From Kitagawia praeruptora (lineage: Eukaryota > Streptophyta > Magnoliopsida > Apiales > Apiaceae), in NCBI GenBank assembly GCA_037693485.1, contig CM075344.1, forward strand, positions 112,353,001 to 112,417,000: a DNA stretch of 64,000 nt. The letters run 5' to 3'. This document shows, piece after piece, positions 1 to 12,330 of this stretch. The position numbers and the translations under genes were made by a program. The notes beneath the pieces are model-generated. The model did no database searches. It had not been told where the DNA came from and was given only the letters and a program-made list of their open reading frames with translations. Position 1 is the stretch's first letter. The number at the start of each line of letters is the position of its first letter.

Positions 1-420
1 GGGTAATGGCGGTGTATTTGAAAGACAGTGGAGGCGCGGGTGGTGTTGCTGTGATGTGGCGGTGGGCTGAGTTGATGTTTGGTGGTAATTGCCGGCGGAT
101 GGGAGAACGGAGTGAACATCGGGGTTAAAAGACGGGAGAAGGAGGGTTGAACGGCGCATTGAGGGAAGAAACGGAGGAAATGGGACTGTTGGATGGAGAT
201 TGGGGAAGGAGAAGGGTGACTGAAGGAGATGGGTGTTGGACTGTGGTGTTGAATGGCGGAGAAGGTGAGGTGGTGAAATTGATCGGAAATGAAGAATGAT
301 GGTGTATATGTGGCGGAACGGAATGTGAAGAAGAGGAAGGTAGACGGTGGTGCAGTGTTGGAAATGTAAAGAGGAGAGGTGATGGTCGAGGAGGGTTGGC
401 TGTGAAAGAGGGATTGTATT
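1..420. other. Unassigned G-rich stretch without a recognisable gene
   Basis: The stretch is strongly G/A-rich on the plus strand with many GGTGG, GGAGAAG and GGCGG runs, unlike the AT-rich DNA around it. I see no long open frame, terminal repeat or known domain on either strand. It could be a decayed exon-rich gene or part of another repeat that continues to the left of the window. Confidence 0.3.
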
Positions 421-428
421 GTTGATGC

Positions 429-1043
429 TAGGGGTGCCCGCGGGCCGGGTTGGGCGTATTATAAGTAATTTAGTAACCCAACCCAATTAGTTTGGGTTTA
501 TAAAATTTAAATCCATCGTAAATCTTACTAAAGTCGGGTTGGGATGGTTTGTCTTGATCGGGTTAAATATAAAGTAGAAGTTAGTGCAACACATATTTGT
601 ATTTGTTGGTTAGTGATAAAAACAACTCGAAGTCCAAGAATTAAAGTCATGTACAACTTAATCTAGTATGCAATTATACAATTGATCACCATATGTGCAA
701 ATTGTACTACAATCTACAAAACTAAATTACGTTACACATAAGTAGAACATCATTGTATTAAATATCTTTAATTCATAATTTTAGTGTGGAACATGTAATA
801 ATATACCCAAAAAATCTTAACTTTAAGTAAAGTAGTAAATTAGTAGTACGGCTCATTAGTGCATAATATATGTCGGGTTGGATTGGGTTAAAAGTATCAA
901 AACCCTAACCCAACCCATTTAATTCGGTTTTTTTAATATTTACCCATTCAATGTTCGATTTAAATAATATCGGGTTGGGTCGGCTAAAAGTAGGGGTGGG
1001 TTGGGTCGGTTTAATCGGTTTGATTGGTTTATGGGCACCCCTA
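429..1043. mobile_element. hAT-type MITE with perfect 8-bp target duplication
   Basis: The element begins TAGGGGTGCCC and ends GGGCACCCCTA, an 11-bp perfect terminal inverted repeat. It is flanked on both sides by gttgatgc (421-428 and 1044-1051), the 8-bp target duplication typical of hAT transposons. Both ends carry several GGGTTGGG/CCCAACCC motifs in subterminal position, as hAT ends often do. At 615 bp and without a transposase frame it must be non-autonomous. The intact target duplication suggests a fairly recent insertion. Confidence 0.88.
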
Positions 1044-1596
1044 GTTGATGCTCTGTTTTTGAATATGTTTTTAACATAGTTGTACAGCCCGTGCACCAAG
1101 TGGGTATGGTTTGAAAGAATTCCCTCATTTTGAACTAAGAACATTCACAGGAGCTTGGGAAAACTAGAAAAATTGTGAACGGGCTGCTGTACGGTTTGTT
1201 GCACGGTTTGCAGCTCGTACCATAGCCCGTGCAGCCCTGCAAATTTACAAAATTGTATTTTTTTTGTTTTTTTTTGGACAGAAAATTCCTACAAATCCTT
1301 GAATGCTTGAACAAAATACTAATTCCTGAAAATATGAAACAAACAAATCAAGGCACGAGTGGAACAAATATAAAAATTATAAAAATTAGAATTAACGACA
1401 CTAAATATTATTGAGCGGGACATTAATTTTTTTTAAACTCTATTATAATCTAACACACACATAAAAATATATAAATACATACGTACCTTGGGTTGCCTCC
1501 CAAAAAGCTCTTTGTTTATTGTCGTTGGCTCGACTTATTCATACAAGTATTATAACTAATGAGGTGAAAAAGCAAATAAATGCACAAACCTACGAA

Positions 1597-2597
1597 TCAA
1601 TAATAAAAATATGGTGTGCAAATATACCTTTGATCCATAAAATATAAAAATATTTTTATGATTTTCACATGTTCAGGAGACTCTGAAACATCAAAGTAGC
1701 TAGAAAAATCGTCAGAATAATCATTATAACTACGACTCAAAAACTCTTCCCAAATTGGATCCTTATAAACCCAAACGAAAATTTCAAGTTCATCAATCTT
1801 CAATTCCTTCTCAATTCTAATTGGATATTCATCAATTTTTATCTCATCTACCAATTCTTTGAGCTCAAAGGTATTTTCTAAATTTGGTAGATCCTCAACT
1901 ACATCCAATTTATCATTATCAAGCATAGGACAATCGTCAACTAAACAAGCATAGTCATTATGCACAACATTTTCATCAATTACAAAACACGAATCATGAT
2001 TAGTAGGAGAATTGACCTCCGCTAATCGACTCACGGTTTCGGCTAGTTGACTCACTTGCTTTTCTAAGTTGGATATGATTTGAGAAGTGTTCTTTTCTAT
2101 TTGAGAAGTGCTCTTTTCCAAGTTGGATATACTTTGAAGAGTGGTGTTTTGAAATTTGAGGTTATTTGCCGTCATTTGCTTCATCATTTCTTCAAATGAC
2201 AATGTAGATGAAGAAGACCCTTGATGATCTTGGGAATTATATTGTGGATCATAACAATGATGTTCAAAAGCAAATTGGAGGTTGTTTGCCGCCATTTGTT
2301 TTATCATTTCCTCTAATGATGATAAGGAAGATGAAGGAGACCCTTGATGGCCTTGGGAATTATATTGCGGATCATAACATTGATTTTCAAAAGCATATGA
2401 ATATTGCGAATCATGACATTGATTTTCAAAAGCATATGAATGATCAATGCTAGGAGGGTAAGGAGCATAGCATGAGTTTGTAGAATATAAAGAATTCACC
2501 TGATACGCATTTAAATTTTGAAAAGAATTAAAATCTTGATATCGTTCTTGATCGTAGATGAAATCTGAGCGTTATTCCAACCAAAATAACTATCCAT
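1597..2597 (-). pseudogene. Gag-like protein of a Ty3 element, frameshifted near its start
   Basis: The 300-residue frame ending at 1597 has low-complexity Gln/Asn/Tyr/Ser-rich N-terminal sequence, then SLEEMIKQMAANNLQF and ISNLEKQVSQLAETVSRLAE, coiled-coil patterns common in gag-like frames of plant Ty3 elements, and an acidic C-terminal half. A segment of about 40 residues containing CYDPQYNSQ..HQGS and EEMxKQMxANNL is present twice in tandem, so the gene has an internal duplication. The open frame has no ATG at its start; the likely ATG is at 2597, in another frame, so one frameshift lies between. No zinc knuckle or protease is visible. Function as a nucleocapsid precursor is inferred from family resemblance only. 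Confidence 0.5.
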
Positions 2598-2743
2598 CGT
2601 CTCCTGAAAGGGTTAGTTCATGTCTAGATCCAATAAACATGAAGACACACCAATAAAAAAAAGAAAGAAAGAAAGAAAAAATTATATACAAAGATAAAAT
2701 CTAAAATATAAGAAACAATTAACTCAAAATTAATATTGTTGCC

Positions 2744-2762
2744 TTCCCCGGCAGCGGCGCCA
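2744..2762 (-). promoter_or_regulatory. Primer-binding site matching tRNA-Asp 3' end
   Basis: On the minus strand the sequence reads TGGCGCCGCTGCCGGGG, matching the complement of the plant tRNA-Asp 3' end with one mismatch. It lies three bases inside the LTR end, where reverse transcription of an LTR element would be primed. It fixes the orientation of the element. Confidence 0.72.
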
Positions 2763-2765
2763 ATT

Positions 2766-4012
2766 TGAAGGTAGTGTTTTTCGAAGTTCGTTCACAGGGA
2801 AGGACTATCAATATCGATTTCAAGTAGATTATTTCTTACAATCTAGAAGTGTGAAAAATGGGGGGGGGGGTTTGAGTTTGGTTGAGGTGTTCTATCAAAC
2901 ACCTTGAATACAAGAAATAAATTGCTATAAAACTACAACTAAGTTAATGGCAATCATCCAATTTACCAACACAACAACACAATGAGTAAATTAGCAAGAT
3001 AAGAGATATTTGACCCAAGGATTATGGATATTCAAGCACTTCTCCCAAACACATATGAGCAAGATATAATCAACTCTACCTAACCAAGATAATTGGTGAA
3101 GCACACAATCACTTATTTTTCTTCTAAAAACACTAATTTAGTGAAGCACATAAATTAGCTCTCTTGACATTAGCAACCAATAATGAAGCACTATGAATTT
3201 AACCAAGTCAAGGAATTAAACAAAGAGAGGCTAGGACAAACCCAAGGATGAGAAGCTCAACCTAGGTATTTGCACTTGAATCTTGAAGTTTAGGCACGCC
3301 AAACCTTGTGTTACTATAATGAATGAACTAACGATTACGTATTAGCACAAACAATTAGCAATTGAAATTACAAGAAGAGCAAGATGAAGCAACTTACAAA
3401 TCTCCAAGCAAAATCATAAACAATACATCACAAGCATTCAAGATAGAGTGAAATAATCTTACTTAAATTGAAATGGGTTTAGTACAAGAATTCCTCCTTG
3501 AGCCAAATAAATGGAGTTAGTTACTCATAATCAATGATAGATTACAAGTAATTAATGTCTTCTCTCTAATTCCTACTACCCCTAATTGTGTTCTTGAAGA
3601 GGCTAGATGAAGATGAAGGTGTTAGGTTAGATATTAGGTTGTAGATATGAAGATGTGTTTATTTCTCTTTTAATACACAGCAAGTTCTGTACGGCCTGTT
3701 GAACGGCCGTACAGCTGCCCGTACAGAAAATCTGCTCCTTTGAATGGCCTGTCGAACGGCCGTACAACTGCACGTACGAGATAAAATCTTCAATATAATG
3801 CATTAAACACCTCCCGGCATCACGAGCTTCCATCTTCTAACGACCCTCTTGAATCATCTTCGCCTTCCAAGCCCAAAATAAGTCATCTTTTCAACAATTA
3901 CCATGAGGCACTGAAAGATGAAAAACATAATTAATATCGATAAAACAACATTCAGAACTAACAAAAATGCAAGAGAATAAAGGACAAAACGTGTATAAAA
4001 TACACGTTATCA
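2766..4012 (-). repeat. 5' LTR of the gag-only element
   Basis: On the minus strand the repeat begins TGATAACGTG at 4012 and ends CCTTCA at 2766, next to the primer-binding site, giving about 1.25 kb with TG...CA ends. It contains palindromic GAACGGCCGTACA motifs around 3690-3780 and a G10 run near 2862. No partner LTR was seen, so the boundaries rest on the terminal dinucleotides and primer site alone. Confidence 0.55.
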
Positions 4013-4177
4013 ATGTTACCTTAGGGATAAAAATGTTATCTTAGACACCTAAGGCAACATACTGAGAGCTATCACCAGAAAAATGTTACCTTAGCCACTT
4101 TATGGGTCTAAGGTAACATATAATGTACCTGCTGTAACATTTTTTATATGTTATCGTAGGCTGTTTATGGTGTAGTG
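4013..4177 (-). mobile_element. Terminus of a CACTA transposon
   Basis: On the minus strand the segment starts CACTACACCATAAAC at 4177, the hallmark end of CACTA (En/Spm) elements. Subterminal copies of TGTTACCTTAG and its inverse follow in alternating orientation (near 4015, 4029, 4050, 4081, 4110, 4150), as expected for transposase-binding repeats. The rest of the element is absent; the LTR at 4012 abuts it directly, so the LTR element probably inserted into it. Confidence 0.75.
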
Positions 4178-4437
4178 TAATTTGGCGAGACTTACCTGCG
4201 TAGCTCAAAAAGAGAAAAAGCAAGACGCTATTTCGAAGATGACTTGACTTAGGAGGACTAGATCTAGTGTAAGATATATTTTATATAGTTGTACTCTAAT
4301 AATTATTATTATGTATTAGTTAGTTGGCCTGGTATACTTCTTGTCGAAGTTATACCAGTGGATTAAAATTTGATCAAAGAGATTGTTGTAAAGGAGAAAG
4401 TTTTTATTTAATGGAATTTGAATTCTTTTTTCTAGCA

Positions 4438-6688
4438 CTATAACCTAAAAGATCTTGGATAGTTGGGGTCACAGATGTTATATTTCAATTCTGGATGGTT
4501 ATTTATTCTGAGGATTTTCGAGTAACGACCAAATCTCTTGACCCCGGATTTGGGGGCGTTATAGTTGACTTTTAGACCCGTTAGTACTTGGAAACTTTGC
4601 AAGACAGACTTGACTCCCCTTATTGATGTTGTGTCGTTATTGATAAACATGATTACATCATCTGCATATTGCAGGTGCGATATGGTGAAGCCATTGGTAC
4701 CGATGGAAATTCCTTTAAAATTGTAAAGTTGCTCAGCTTTAACAAGCATAGAATGAAAGACTTCTGCAACCAAGTTGAATAACAAGGGTGAGAGAGGGTC
4801 CCCTTGTCTCAGGCCCCTTTGGGGAGGGAATTCTTTAGTAGGCGAGGTGTTGACAAGGATTGAAATCCTAGACGAGTGAATGATTGTAGAGAGCCAGTCA
4901 ATCCATTTCTTGTGGAAATTCATTTTTTCTAGCAAGTGAAAGAGAAAAGGCCACTCAACAGTGTCAAATGCCTTTTCAAAGTATATTTTTAAGATGATTC
5001 CTTGGGTCTTTTTGGCCTTGACACTATGAACCACTTCACTTGCCACTAATACACTATCAGAAATTTATCGACCTTGCATGAACCCTGATTGAACTTCATA
5101 AACTAATCCTGGCATGAACCTTTTGAGTCTTTCTGTCAGCATTTTCGTTACTAACTTCATGCATGAAATGATTAAGCTTATGGCCCAGTAGTCAGAAACC
5201 GAAGTAGGCTTATTTCCTTTGAGGATCAAGGAGATGAAAGAAGAATTTAAACCCACTGGAATATATCCTTCCTTTTGAAACTTGATAGGGAACTCAAATA
5301 TGTCTTTGTTCACTAAAGACCATAATTTCTTGAGTGATCCCATACTCAACCCATCCGGTCCCAGGGCTTTGTCCGAAAGACTGAGCTTGAGTGCCTCGTC
5401 TAGCTCGATAGGAGTGAAATCCTTTACCATTGTTAACGCATCCTGATTGGATAGGCGCGATAATGGTAAAGATCCTAACATGAAGCATCTGCTGAATGGG
5501 GTTGCCTTGGAATAATACTGAAAGTGCTCGAAGAAGGCTTGCCTTATGAACGATGGAGTCGAGTTCCAAGTATTGTTTCAGAAAACCCCCGTAATCTCGT
5601 TTCTTTTTTGCTTGAACCTGACTATTCTGTGGAAGAATTTGGTATTCTTGTCACCTTGTAGCACCCAATTAATTCTGGCATTTTGTCTCAACATTTTTTA
5701 TTTAGTGATGTATAGATCAGAAAGTTTCTGTGAGATAGCCAATTTAACTGAATCATCTAAACAATGGTTATCAGCCTTTCTTTTTCTAGTGAAGTTATGT
5801 TGTGATCTATGTTTCCATTTTCCTGCATGTTCCAGTGTTTGATCTTTATGAGTAGGTTTCTCAGTTTAGAGTGCAAATTGTCTTCATGGTAGGTCCTCTA
5901 AACCTCCTCCAAGGAATTGACCAATTCTTTATTGTCTAGCCAACAGTCAAAGACCTTAAAGGGTTTAGGGCCCCAGTTCTTAATTTTTGAGGAGAGAATA
6001 ATTGCTCTATGATCTGAGTTTTTCTTGTCTAGGACGTGTGTAGACCAGTTAGCTATTTCAAACAAATTCCAATTAACGAGAGCTCGATCGAGCTTGCTTA
6101 ACTTACCCTGTCTACCACACCAGGTGAAGTTCGAGTTGATAGTTTTTGTGTCCACCAGTTCATTGTTATCAATGAAGGCATTGAAACGTGATGAATCTAT
6201 GACCTTGTATAGACAATTCAGCCTTTTGGCTTCAGTTCTGACACAGTTGAAGTCACCTATAACACAAACAAAATACTCCAAGGGGTTTTGAATGAGATTA
6301 CTTAGAACTTGCCAGAGATGAGCTTTCTCAACTGATGTTTGTGGGGGCGTAAACGTTGATGATGGAGAAATTTTGACTGCCGACCAGAGTCTTGCCACTT
6401 ATTAACAACCAATTTCTTCCTCCAGCACAGCTATGCACTGAGACTAGAGATGGGTTCCAAAAAGTAGCTAGCCCTCCAGACTGGCCTACTGGAAGCATTT
6501 CCGTCCAACAATCAACATCATACACACCCATTGACTGCTTAACCCTATTATTGAAGTCAGAAAATAATGTTTTTTTATAGGCATACCACCACCGAATTAT
6601 ATTTAAGCACAAAGTGCTTTATATTATGCCTATGATGTGGGTTAGAAAGACCACGAACATTCCAACTTAAAACAGACAATCTATCCAT
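4438..6688 (-). pseudogene. LINE ORF2, endonuclease plus partial reverse transcriptase
   Basis: The likely start ATG is at 6688 and is quickly followed by LSWNVRGL, the conserved opening of the apurinic-like endonuclease. Endonuclease fragments continue at 6612-6328 (GQSGGLATFWNP, IINVYAP) and 6398-5898 (IGDFNCVR, SDHRAIIL). Reverse transcriptase fragments follow at 5481-5065 (LGPDGLS) and 5046-4438 (FEKAFDTVEW, GLRQGDPLSPLLF, YADD). The frame ends at 4438 before the thumb, zinc finger and RNase H. Multiple frameshifts and stops are present. The normal role is target-primed reverse transcription; this copy is dead. Confidence 0.82.
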
Positions 6689-6725
6689 ATTAAATAAAGA
6701 TGGAAAGAAGAAGGGTATGAACTAT

Positions 6726-9317
6726 TTAATTATTTAATCTACTGGAGATACTAGCAAGAACGTCCTCTCTATTACCTACTAATGATAGCCCCATGAGTGT
6801 GCTGGTTTTCAAGATATTTTCAGGCTCGTTTGTCTTGCCTTTTTTACCTTGTCCAACATTCAGTTTGAATTTTGAACCTCTTGGGAGCTGGAAGGCCTTG
6901 ACAATTCTATTAGGGAATTTTCTAGGCCTACCCCATTTTTTGAACGCCTTGAGACTATTTAGATTTTGAACCAATGAACGACATGAGGTTTTAGAATTGT
7001 ACTCCATTGAATTGTAAACTAGACTGGGAGTAGAAGGCTTGAAGGAAATATTCTCTACACTTGTAACTGGAGTATCCATTACATCTCTGATTTCCCATAT
7101 TTGACCCTCCTTGTTTAATTCAGTGTCACTAACATTAGCTTCAATATTATCAACATGTATGATTGCATTGCCTGTTGTGCATGTAGAGTTGTTGTCCCTA
7201 ATAGAGTCTGAAGGAATGGCATGAGGGTTGGCTTTATCAAAGAGAGGTGACATAGTAAAATGAGACTCGTCATTACTATCAACCGTGTCCTCTTTGTTAC
7301 TAGATACAGTATCACTATCCTTTCCATCGTCCATTTGACCCCTTACCTCGTAGTCTTGACTGAAGTATTGATTATCATCCTAATGGTCAATTTCCTGGAT
7401 CGAAATGATGAACACATACCTCCTACTTGAACCTTGATTTTATCTAAGACTTTGTTAGGATTAGTCATTTGAAGGCCCACTATGGGATTAGTAAAGAAGA
7501 ATTCCTCATCAAGCTTGTTCGAGATACTAGTAATGTTACCCCAGTTCTTTAGCAGGATGGTGAGAGTGTCTAGACTCCAAACTGTAATTGGGATTGGATT
7601 TCAACCTGTGCAAAATGTGGAATCAATAATTCCTTAGGCTTGACTGTAGAACAATCTAAGAAACCCAGACCCAATAATCCCATGTCGAGTTCATGAAAAT
7701 TGGCAAGATCTAAGAAAGTAATTAAGAATTTAAATCTTGAACACCCTCTTGTTGTAACATTATCGAAACCCAATAGATCTAGCTGGCTAAGAACATCAGT
7801 AACCGAGCTAGGCCTAAGTGTGGTTACCACTACGCTACTATTCAACTCTTCTTGAAATTTATGGTCCAGTGCAAGGACTATTGCTCTGTTTAGAGTAGAA
7901 TATGAGTGATCGGCACCATGTTGTTTGGTTTGGGATGGGAACTCTTGGGGTTTAGCAGTGGCTTGTTTTCCCTGTAGTGACGAGTGAGAAGGATCCTTGA
8001 CCGTATCTTTAGCTTGACTAAATTGAGAAGGTGTTTGATTGGGAACCTTACTACTAGGGTGGTGTGAGGGCATCTTCACGGATCCTTTTTTCTTTTTCTT
8101 AGCAAAGTCAATATTATCTTTAAAATTTTCCCCTGTCAAAGCTTTGATTAACCTGGAGGCCTCATTTACATTGATTGTTTTGACAAATGCATATCTTCTA
8201 CCGTATTTGTCAACTTTTTTTGGGAGAATGATATCTTTGATGATGCCCACCTTCTTGAAATATGCCCATACCTCTGTAACGAGTGCATTAACAGGGATGT
8301 TCGATACAAAAACAACATTGTTGTCATGGAGGCGAGGTGAATGCTTGGGGGGTTCCTTTAAAATTTTGCCCTGTTTTATAGCCGGTGATAGGAGGACATC
8401 CTTAAATGTTTTAATCTTTTCCTGATCAACTCTGTTGGCAACACTGTTTTCATTGATACCACACTTCTCTAGACTTCTGGAGTGGATTTGGAATAGGGCT
8501 CGATTAATGAAGGAGTTTTCACCCTTTTGAGCTTCCTCTAAAATCCACGAATCCACTAGATGACCATTACTCATGATAAAGTGCAACTCTGCATCACCGT
8601 GGATAGTGGAAGTAGATTCTTTATGTTTATGTTGATTTCTCACTCCATCTTTTCTCCCCTCTGCCCACTAGCCTTTCTGCTGGAATGTGTGGTCCATGGT
8701 CCTGCAGAATCACTGTTGTCGTTCACTCCTACCGGACCAAAGTTGGGATTCATCCTAGTGTCATGTTGCTGCTTCTTATCGAAGTGTGGATTTGCATTTT
8801 GTAGGTCTCTGCTTAGCTTGATGGATCCATAATGAATTTGATTTAGGGCCATTCTAAATCCTTCAGTTTCCTTGTTTCTAACCATCCTAATGACATTGGG
8901 GTGAACCATATATTCCTTGCTCATTATGAAGCTGATCAGATCCTTTTCCTCTTCCTGCGCTTTCCTCTCCGCTTCTTCTCCATAGTAATAGCCCACCATT
9001 TTGATATTCAGATTTCTTGGTTTTTCCCACCATCCATTATTCATGAGAAACCAATGTATCTTGCGTAGTGTTTCTTCTTCCCCTGACAAACCCAGTTTAA
9101 GCCACGCTGGATTTAGTTTGCTTTTGAGAAAATTGATTCTTGCCCAAGCCAAGTCCAGTAGATCCAATCTTCCTTTGGATAATGCTTGTACATGTTCATT
9201 CTCAAGGAGAAACCAGTATTTCAATGCCTCATCCTGGTGGTTGTGCTCCGATGCCGACGATAATTCTGTTGTGAATTTGAAATTTTTACCGTTAATTATC
9301 AATACGATAGTAAGCAC
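6726..9317 (-). pseudogene. LINE ORF1 with RRM domain, broken into three frames
   Basis: Three successive minus-strand frames (9317-8640, 8643-7570, 7334-6726) together resemble ORF1 of plant LINEs. The middle frame has an RNA-recognition motif: RNP2-like VFVSNIP and RNP1-like GRRYAFVK about 35 residues apart, followed by a Lys-rich stretch. The last frame has an AT-hook-like KKWGRPRK. No CCHC zinc knuckle was seen. In RRM-type plant LINEs such as the beet BNR family, this protein binds element RNA. The first two frames overlap by a few bases at 8640-8643, showing a frameshift, and another break lies at 7335-7570. Confidence 0.7.
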
Positions 9318-9319
9318 AT

Positions 9320-11352
9320 GTTTCCTGTTAATTGCCGAAATATTAATTTAGTGTTTAAAATGGCGTGAAATTAGGTTTATCAAAATGAATATTTGAATAT
9401 AATATGAATATTTTAATATAAAATTATCCATAAATAACATAGAGGTATGTAAATTCACGTGATTTTAACGTAAACAGAAATATATTACAAAATTTCTTAA
9501 TGTCATGTAAAAGTCATTTTTGTGGTTTGTATGTACATACATATTTGATATTTATACACATTTAAATTCAAATGTTTTCTTTTAGTCTAATGCTTATTAC
9601 ACAATATCGAAATTTTGTTTTAAAAATTAGGTAGTTTGAAAAAAAATATTATAATTTTGAATATTTTTTAAAAATATTAAAATTGATGTATAATATGATT
9701 AAACGACCTTAATGACTTGTACATCTATATGTTATCCGAGATCAACTTTTTTGTTTACATCTATAGTAATACAATAGTAATACAAGTATGTGTTACAACT
9801 CTACCATTAAATATTATATTGATCAATTTATTATATTATACGAAAATTCATATAGATGTACTTTATAGTCGAGTTATAATCTAATCAGTCATTGTTTATA
9901 ATTATTGTTGTTTTGTAATATTTATGACTCAAAAATCATATCTTCTTTCATTCAATACTGGAAATTAGTTATGTTATTTTATATATATATAACATAGATT
10001 CATTTTTAGAGTTCTCACATTTTTAACATAAATTCAATTATTTTTCATATTTTTTTAAATATTTATGTTTTAACACCAATCATACATTTAAATTGATGAA
10101 AGTCTAAATAGTAGGCCAACCAAAAATCTCTAATACGATTCACATATTTAAAATTTTATATACCTAAAAATTATGTGATGCAGTTATTAGTTATGTCTAA
10201 TTTGTTAAATAAGATATGCATATTTCTTAAAACCAAATTTTATTTTTATTTTAATAATTTAATATCTACTTGGAGACGAATGTAATTAAATACCTTATTT
10301 CCCTGAACTCGGTTATATTTTTGTATAATCTAACATTTTTTCTTAAAGTTTGATCTTAAAATTTTAATTATAATTTTAATCATTTAAAGTGATGAAAGAG
10401 AATCATCGATTATGCTCAATAGATTTAAATGTTTTTCGTAATTATATTCTTAGCAATATTTTAAAAAAATAAAAACCAATATGTTATTGAGTCAAAATAA
10501 AAATAGAAAAATTAGACAAAAGGAGAAGATGTGGTTTATCTAATAAGATTTTTAAAACATACTCAAAACTGAGTACAACATAATGATTATGGCATGAGTT
10601 TAAGAGTGGAAGGTCATGGGTTCGATCCTCGAGGGTAACACAATTATATTTAGTTTTTACATAAATTTTAAAAGGGTGTCATTTTTGTTATTTTTCAATA
10701 AATAAGGGTAAAATAGTAATTTCATAGCCATTAAAATGACACTTTTTGCCCTTGTGTTGAAGTTTAATATAACCCGTCGTTCGTTTATGCGCTTCAAAAT
10801 GTTTTTCCAAGAAAAAATGATAAAAATGTCTTCTTCTTTTTTTTTTATGAAAAGGATAGAAATCATTTTAGAACGAGTAACAAAAATACCCCTTGGCCAT
10901 TTAATAATTTTAGTATTTTATTTTACCCACATGACATCATAAGAAAAAAGAACATCTCAAATCATCACAAATTATTAAGTAAAATCCCTATTAAAAATTC
11001 TCATGACATGTTTTAAATAGAAATTATAGAAACTAAAATATTGCTAACCTCATATTCCCTACATAAAATCACTATCAAACACAAGATTTTCTTCAATACA
11101 AACTTAAATACTTTTTTTGTTCAGTTCGGTTCTACATTATTTATCAAATAATAATTAAAAAATTTAAGGAATACTCATAACTTAATTTTAAAAATCTTTT
11201 GAGCTTCACCAACACCAAAATAGGATATGATAATATGAAATTTTATTTGTTTAATATGGGGGTGTGTTGAACCGTAATTAAAAATTTGTTGAATAAATAT
11301 GAAATATGAATTTTTATTATTATAGTTTTCTTAATTATACCAATGTAAAATT
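9320..11352. other. AT-rich intergenic stretch without a gene
   Basis: About 2 kb of very AT-rich sequence. Short open frames around 10657-10942 look random and have no recognised domain. A phrase at about 10600-10640 includes GGTTCGATCC, like a pol III B box, but no tRNA fold follows. Segment 11060-11165 is similar, in inverted orientation, to 21120-21240. Confidence 0.5.
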
Positions 11353-11357
11353 ATTTT

Positions 11358-11976
11358 TGTTGTGGAATAAAAATGAGGGTTTGTAAATTGCGGCTAGGGT
11401 TTGTATGTATTAAATACAAGGGTGCGTGAGCTTCGTGTTTTAATGACTGCTCTCGTGGCTGAATCTGCCTTCACAAGATGCCTACGTACTTTGATGAATA
11501 TCAAAGATCAAGCCAAAAACGTAGTTCTTGGTGATGCCCTCGGGGCTATGGCGACAATGGAACACCAAGGATGTAGTGTCTTGTATGTCCTTATTCGAGG
11601 ATTAAGCCTAAAACGTGGTGGATGACGTATAGAGCTGTGCCCCAAAACGTAGTTCTAGAGATGAGGGGTCTGACCCTTTATATAGGATGAGAAGCTTTAG
11701 AATTGTAGTAGGGTTAGGTGACTTGGAGGGCAAGTCAACCTTGAGGAAGGTTCTAGACTCCTACCTTGTAGGAGTCTGTTTCCTTGTATGACTGTGTGCC
11801 TTGGAGGCTACTCTTTGTAAAGATAATATCCTTATTTGACTTGTATTTCCTAGCTGTTAATTAGCCTTTAATATTAATTACGAAATTAATATTTAATTAG
11901 GATTTCTTTGGACCAGGTTAGTTCTAATTAATGCAACACTAATTGTGTCTTTAGGGCTTACTTTTAGCCCATATCA
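11358..11976 (-). repeat. 3' LTR of element 1, with adjacent polypurine tract
   Basis: The LTR starts TGTTGTGGAATAA and ends CCATATCA. A TATA-like motif on the minus strand (CCTATATAAA, about 11675-11690) fits promoter use in minus orientation. Immediately inside lies TTTGCCCCCAACTTC, whose complement GTTGGGGGCAAA is the polypurine tract that primes plus-strand synthesis, marking this as the 3' LTR. Compared with the 5' LTR it lacks 29 bp near 11903. Confidence 0.85.
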
Positions 11977-12330
11977 TTTGCCCCCAACTTCTAGGAAAAC
12001 TGATCAGATTTTCGTAGAAGTAATATTTGCCTTAATCGAGACTCGGGGTCGCTTTTATCCCTTACCTCGGACTTCTTAATTTTCCTACCCTTATATGGGA
12101 ATTTTGGTTTACACTAGTGTTTCACGAGTATCGTCTTGATCGTAAAGTGTGGAACAACCTATACATTTACGACGATTGGCCTTATTCGAGGCTTTAAGTT
12201 GTGCTTGCTTTTAACAATTTTGGCACTTTCATAGGGCTTTTATGCATTATTAGCATAAATTATTGCTCAATTTATCAAAAAAATATTTCTATAATTTTCC
12301 TCATATTTTTTTGTACTTTTCCTAATATTT

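Larger units (their letters stand above)
1052..4012 (-). mobile_element. Gag-only Ty3-type retroelement, 3' LTR not found
   Basis: Read on the minus strand, the order is one LTR (4012-2766), a primer-binding site just inside it, a gag-like frame, and a segment containing GGGAGGCAACCC near 1495-1505 that resembles the post-pol region of Athila/Tat-type elements. No protease, reverse transcriptase or integrase is present, so this resembles a non-autonomous gag-bearing LTR element. I could not find the second LTR; the left part is either truncated or too diverged. The left boundary is arbitrary, placed after the hAT target duplication. Confidence 0.55.
4190..9319 (-). mobile_element. Degenerate L1-type LINE with RRM-containing ORF1
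   Basis: On the minus strand an ORF1 region (9317-6726), a short gap, and an ORF2 region (6688-4438) lie in the order expected for a plant L1 element. The end at 4438 lies in reverse transcriptase, so the C-terminal part of ORF2 is deleted and is followed directly by about 240 bp of AT-rich sequence that could be the 3' untranslated part. No poly(A) tail or target duplication could be recognised. Many frameshifts and stops make it inactive. Confidence 0.8.

Noticed and set aside
905..1144. Open minus-strand frame of 79 codons
   Set aside because: It runs across the right half of the hAT MITE and its target duplication, so it is an accident of the element sequence.
10600..10640. tRNA-like B box GGTTCGATCC
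   Set aside because: No acceptor stem, anticodon arm or convincing A box could be fitted; not a tRNA gene.
10657..10942. Two overlapping frames of about 69 codons
   Set aside because: They are on opposite strands in AT-rich DNA, hydrophobic by composition, with no domain and no neighbouring gene parts.
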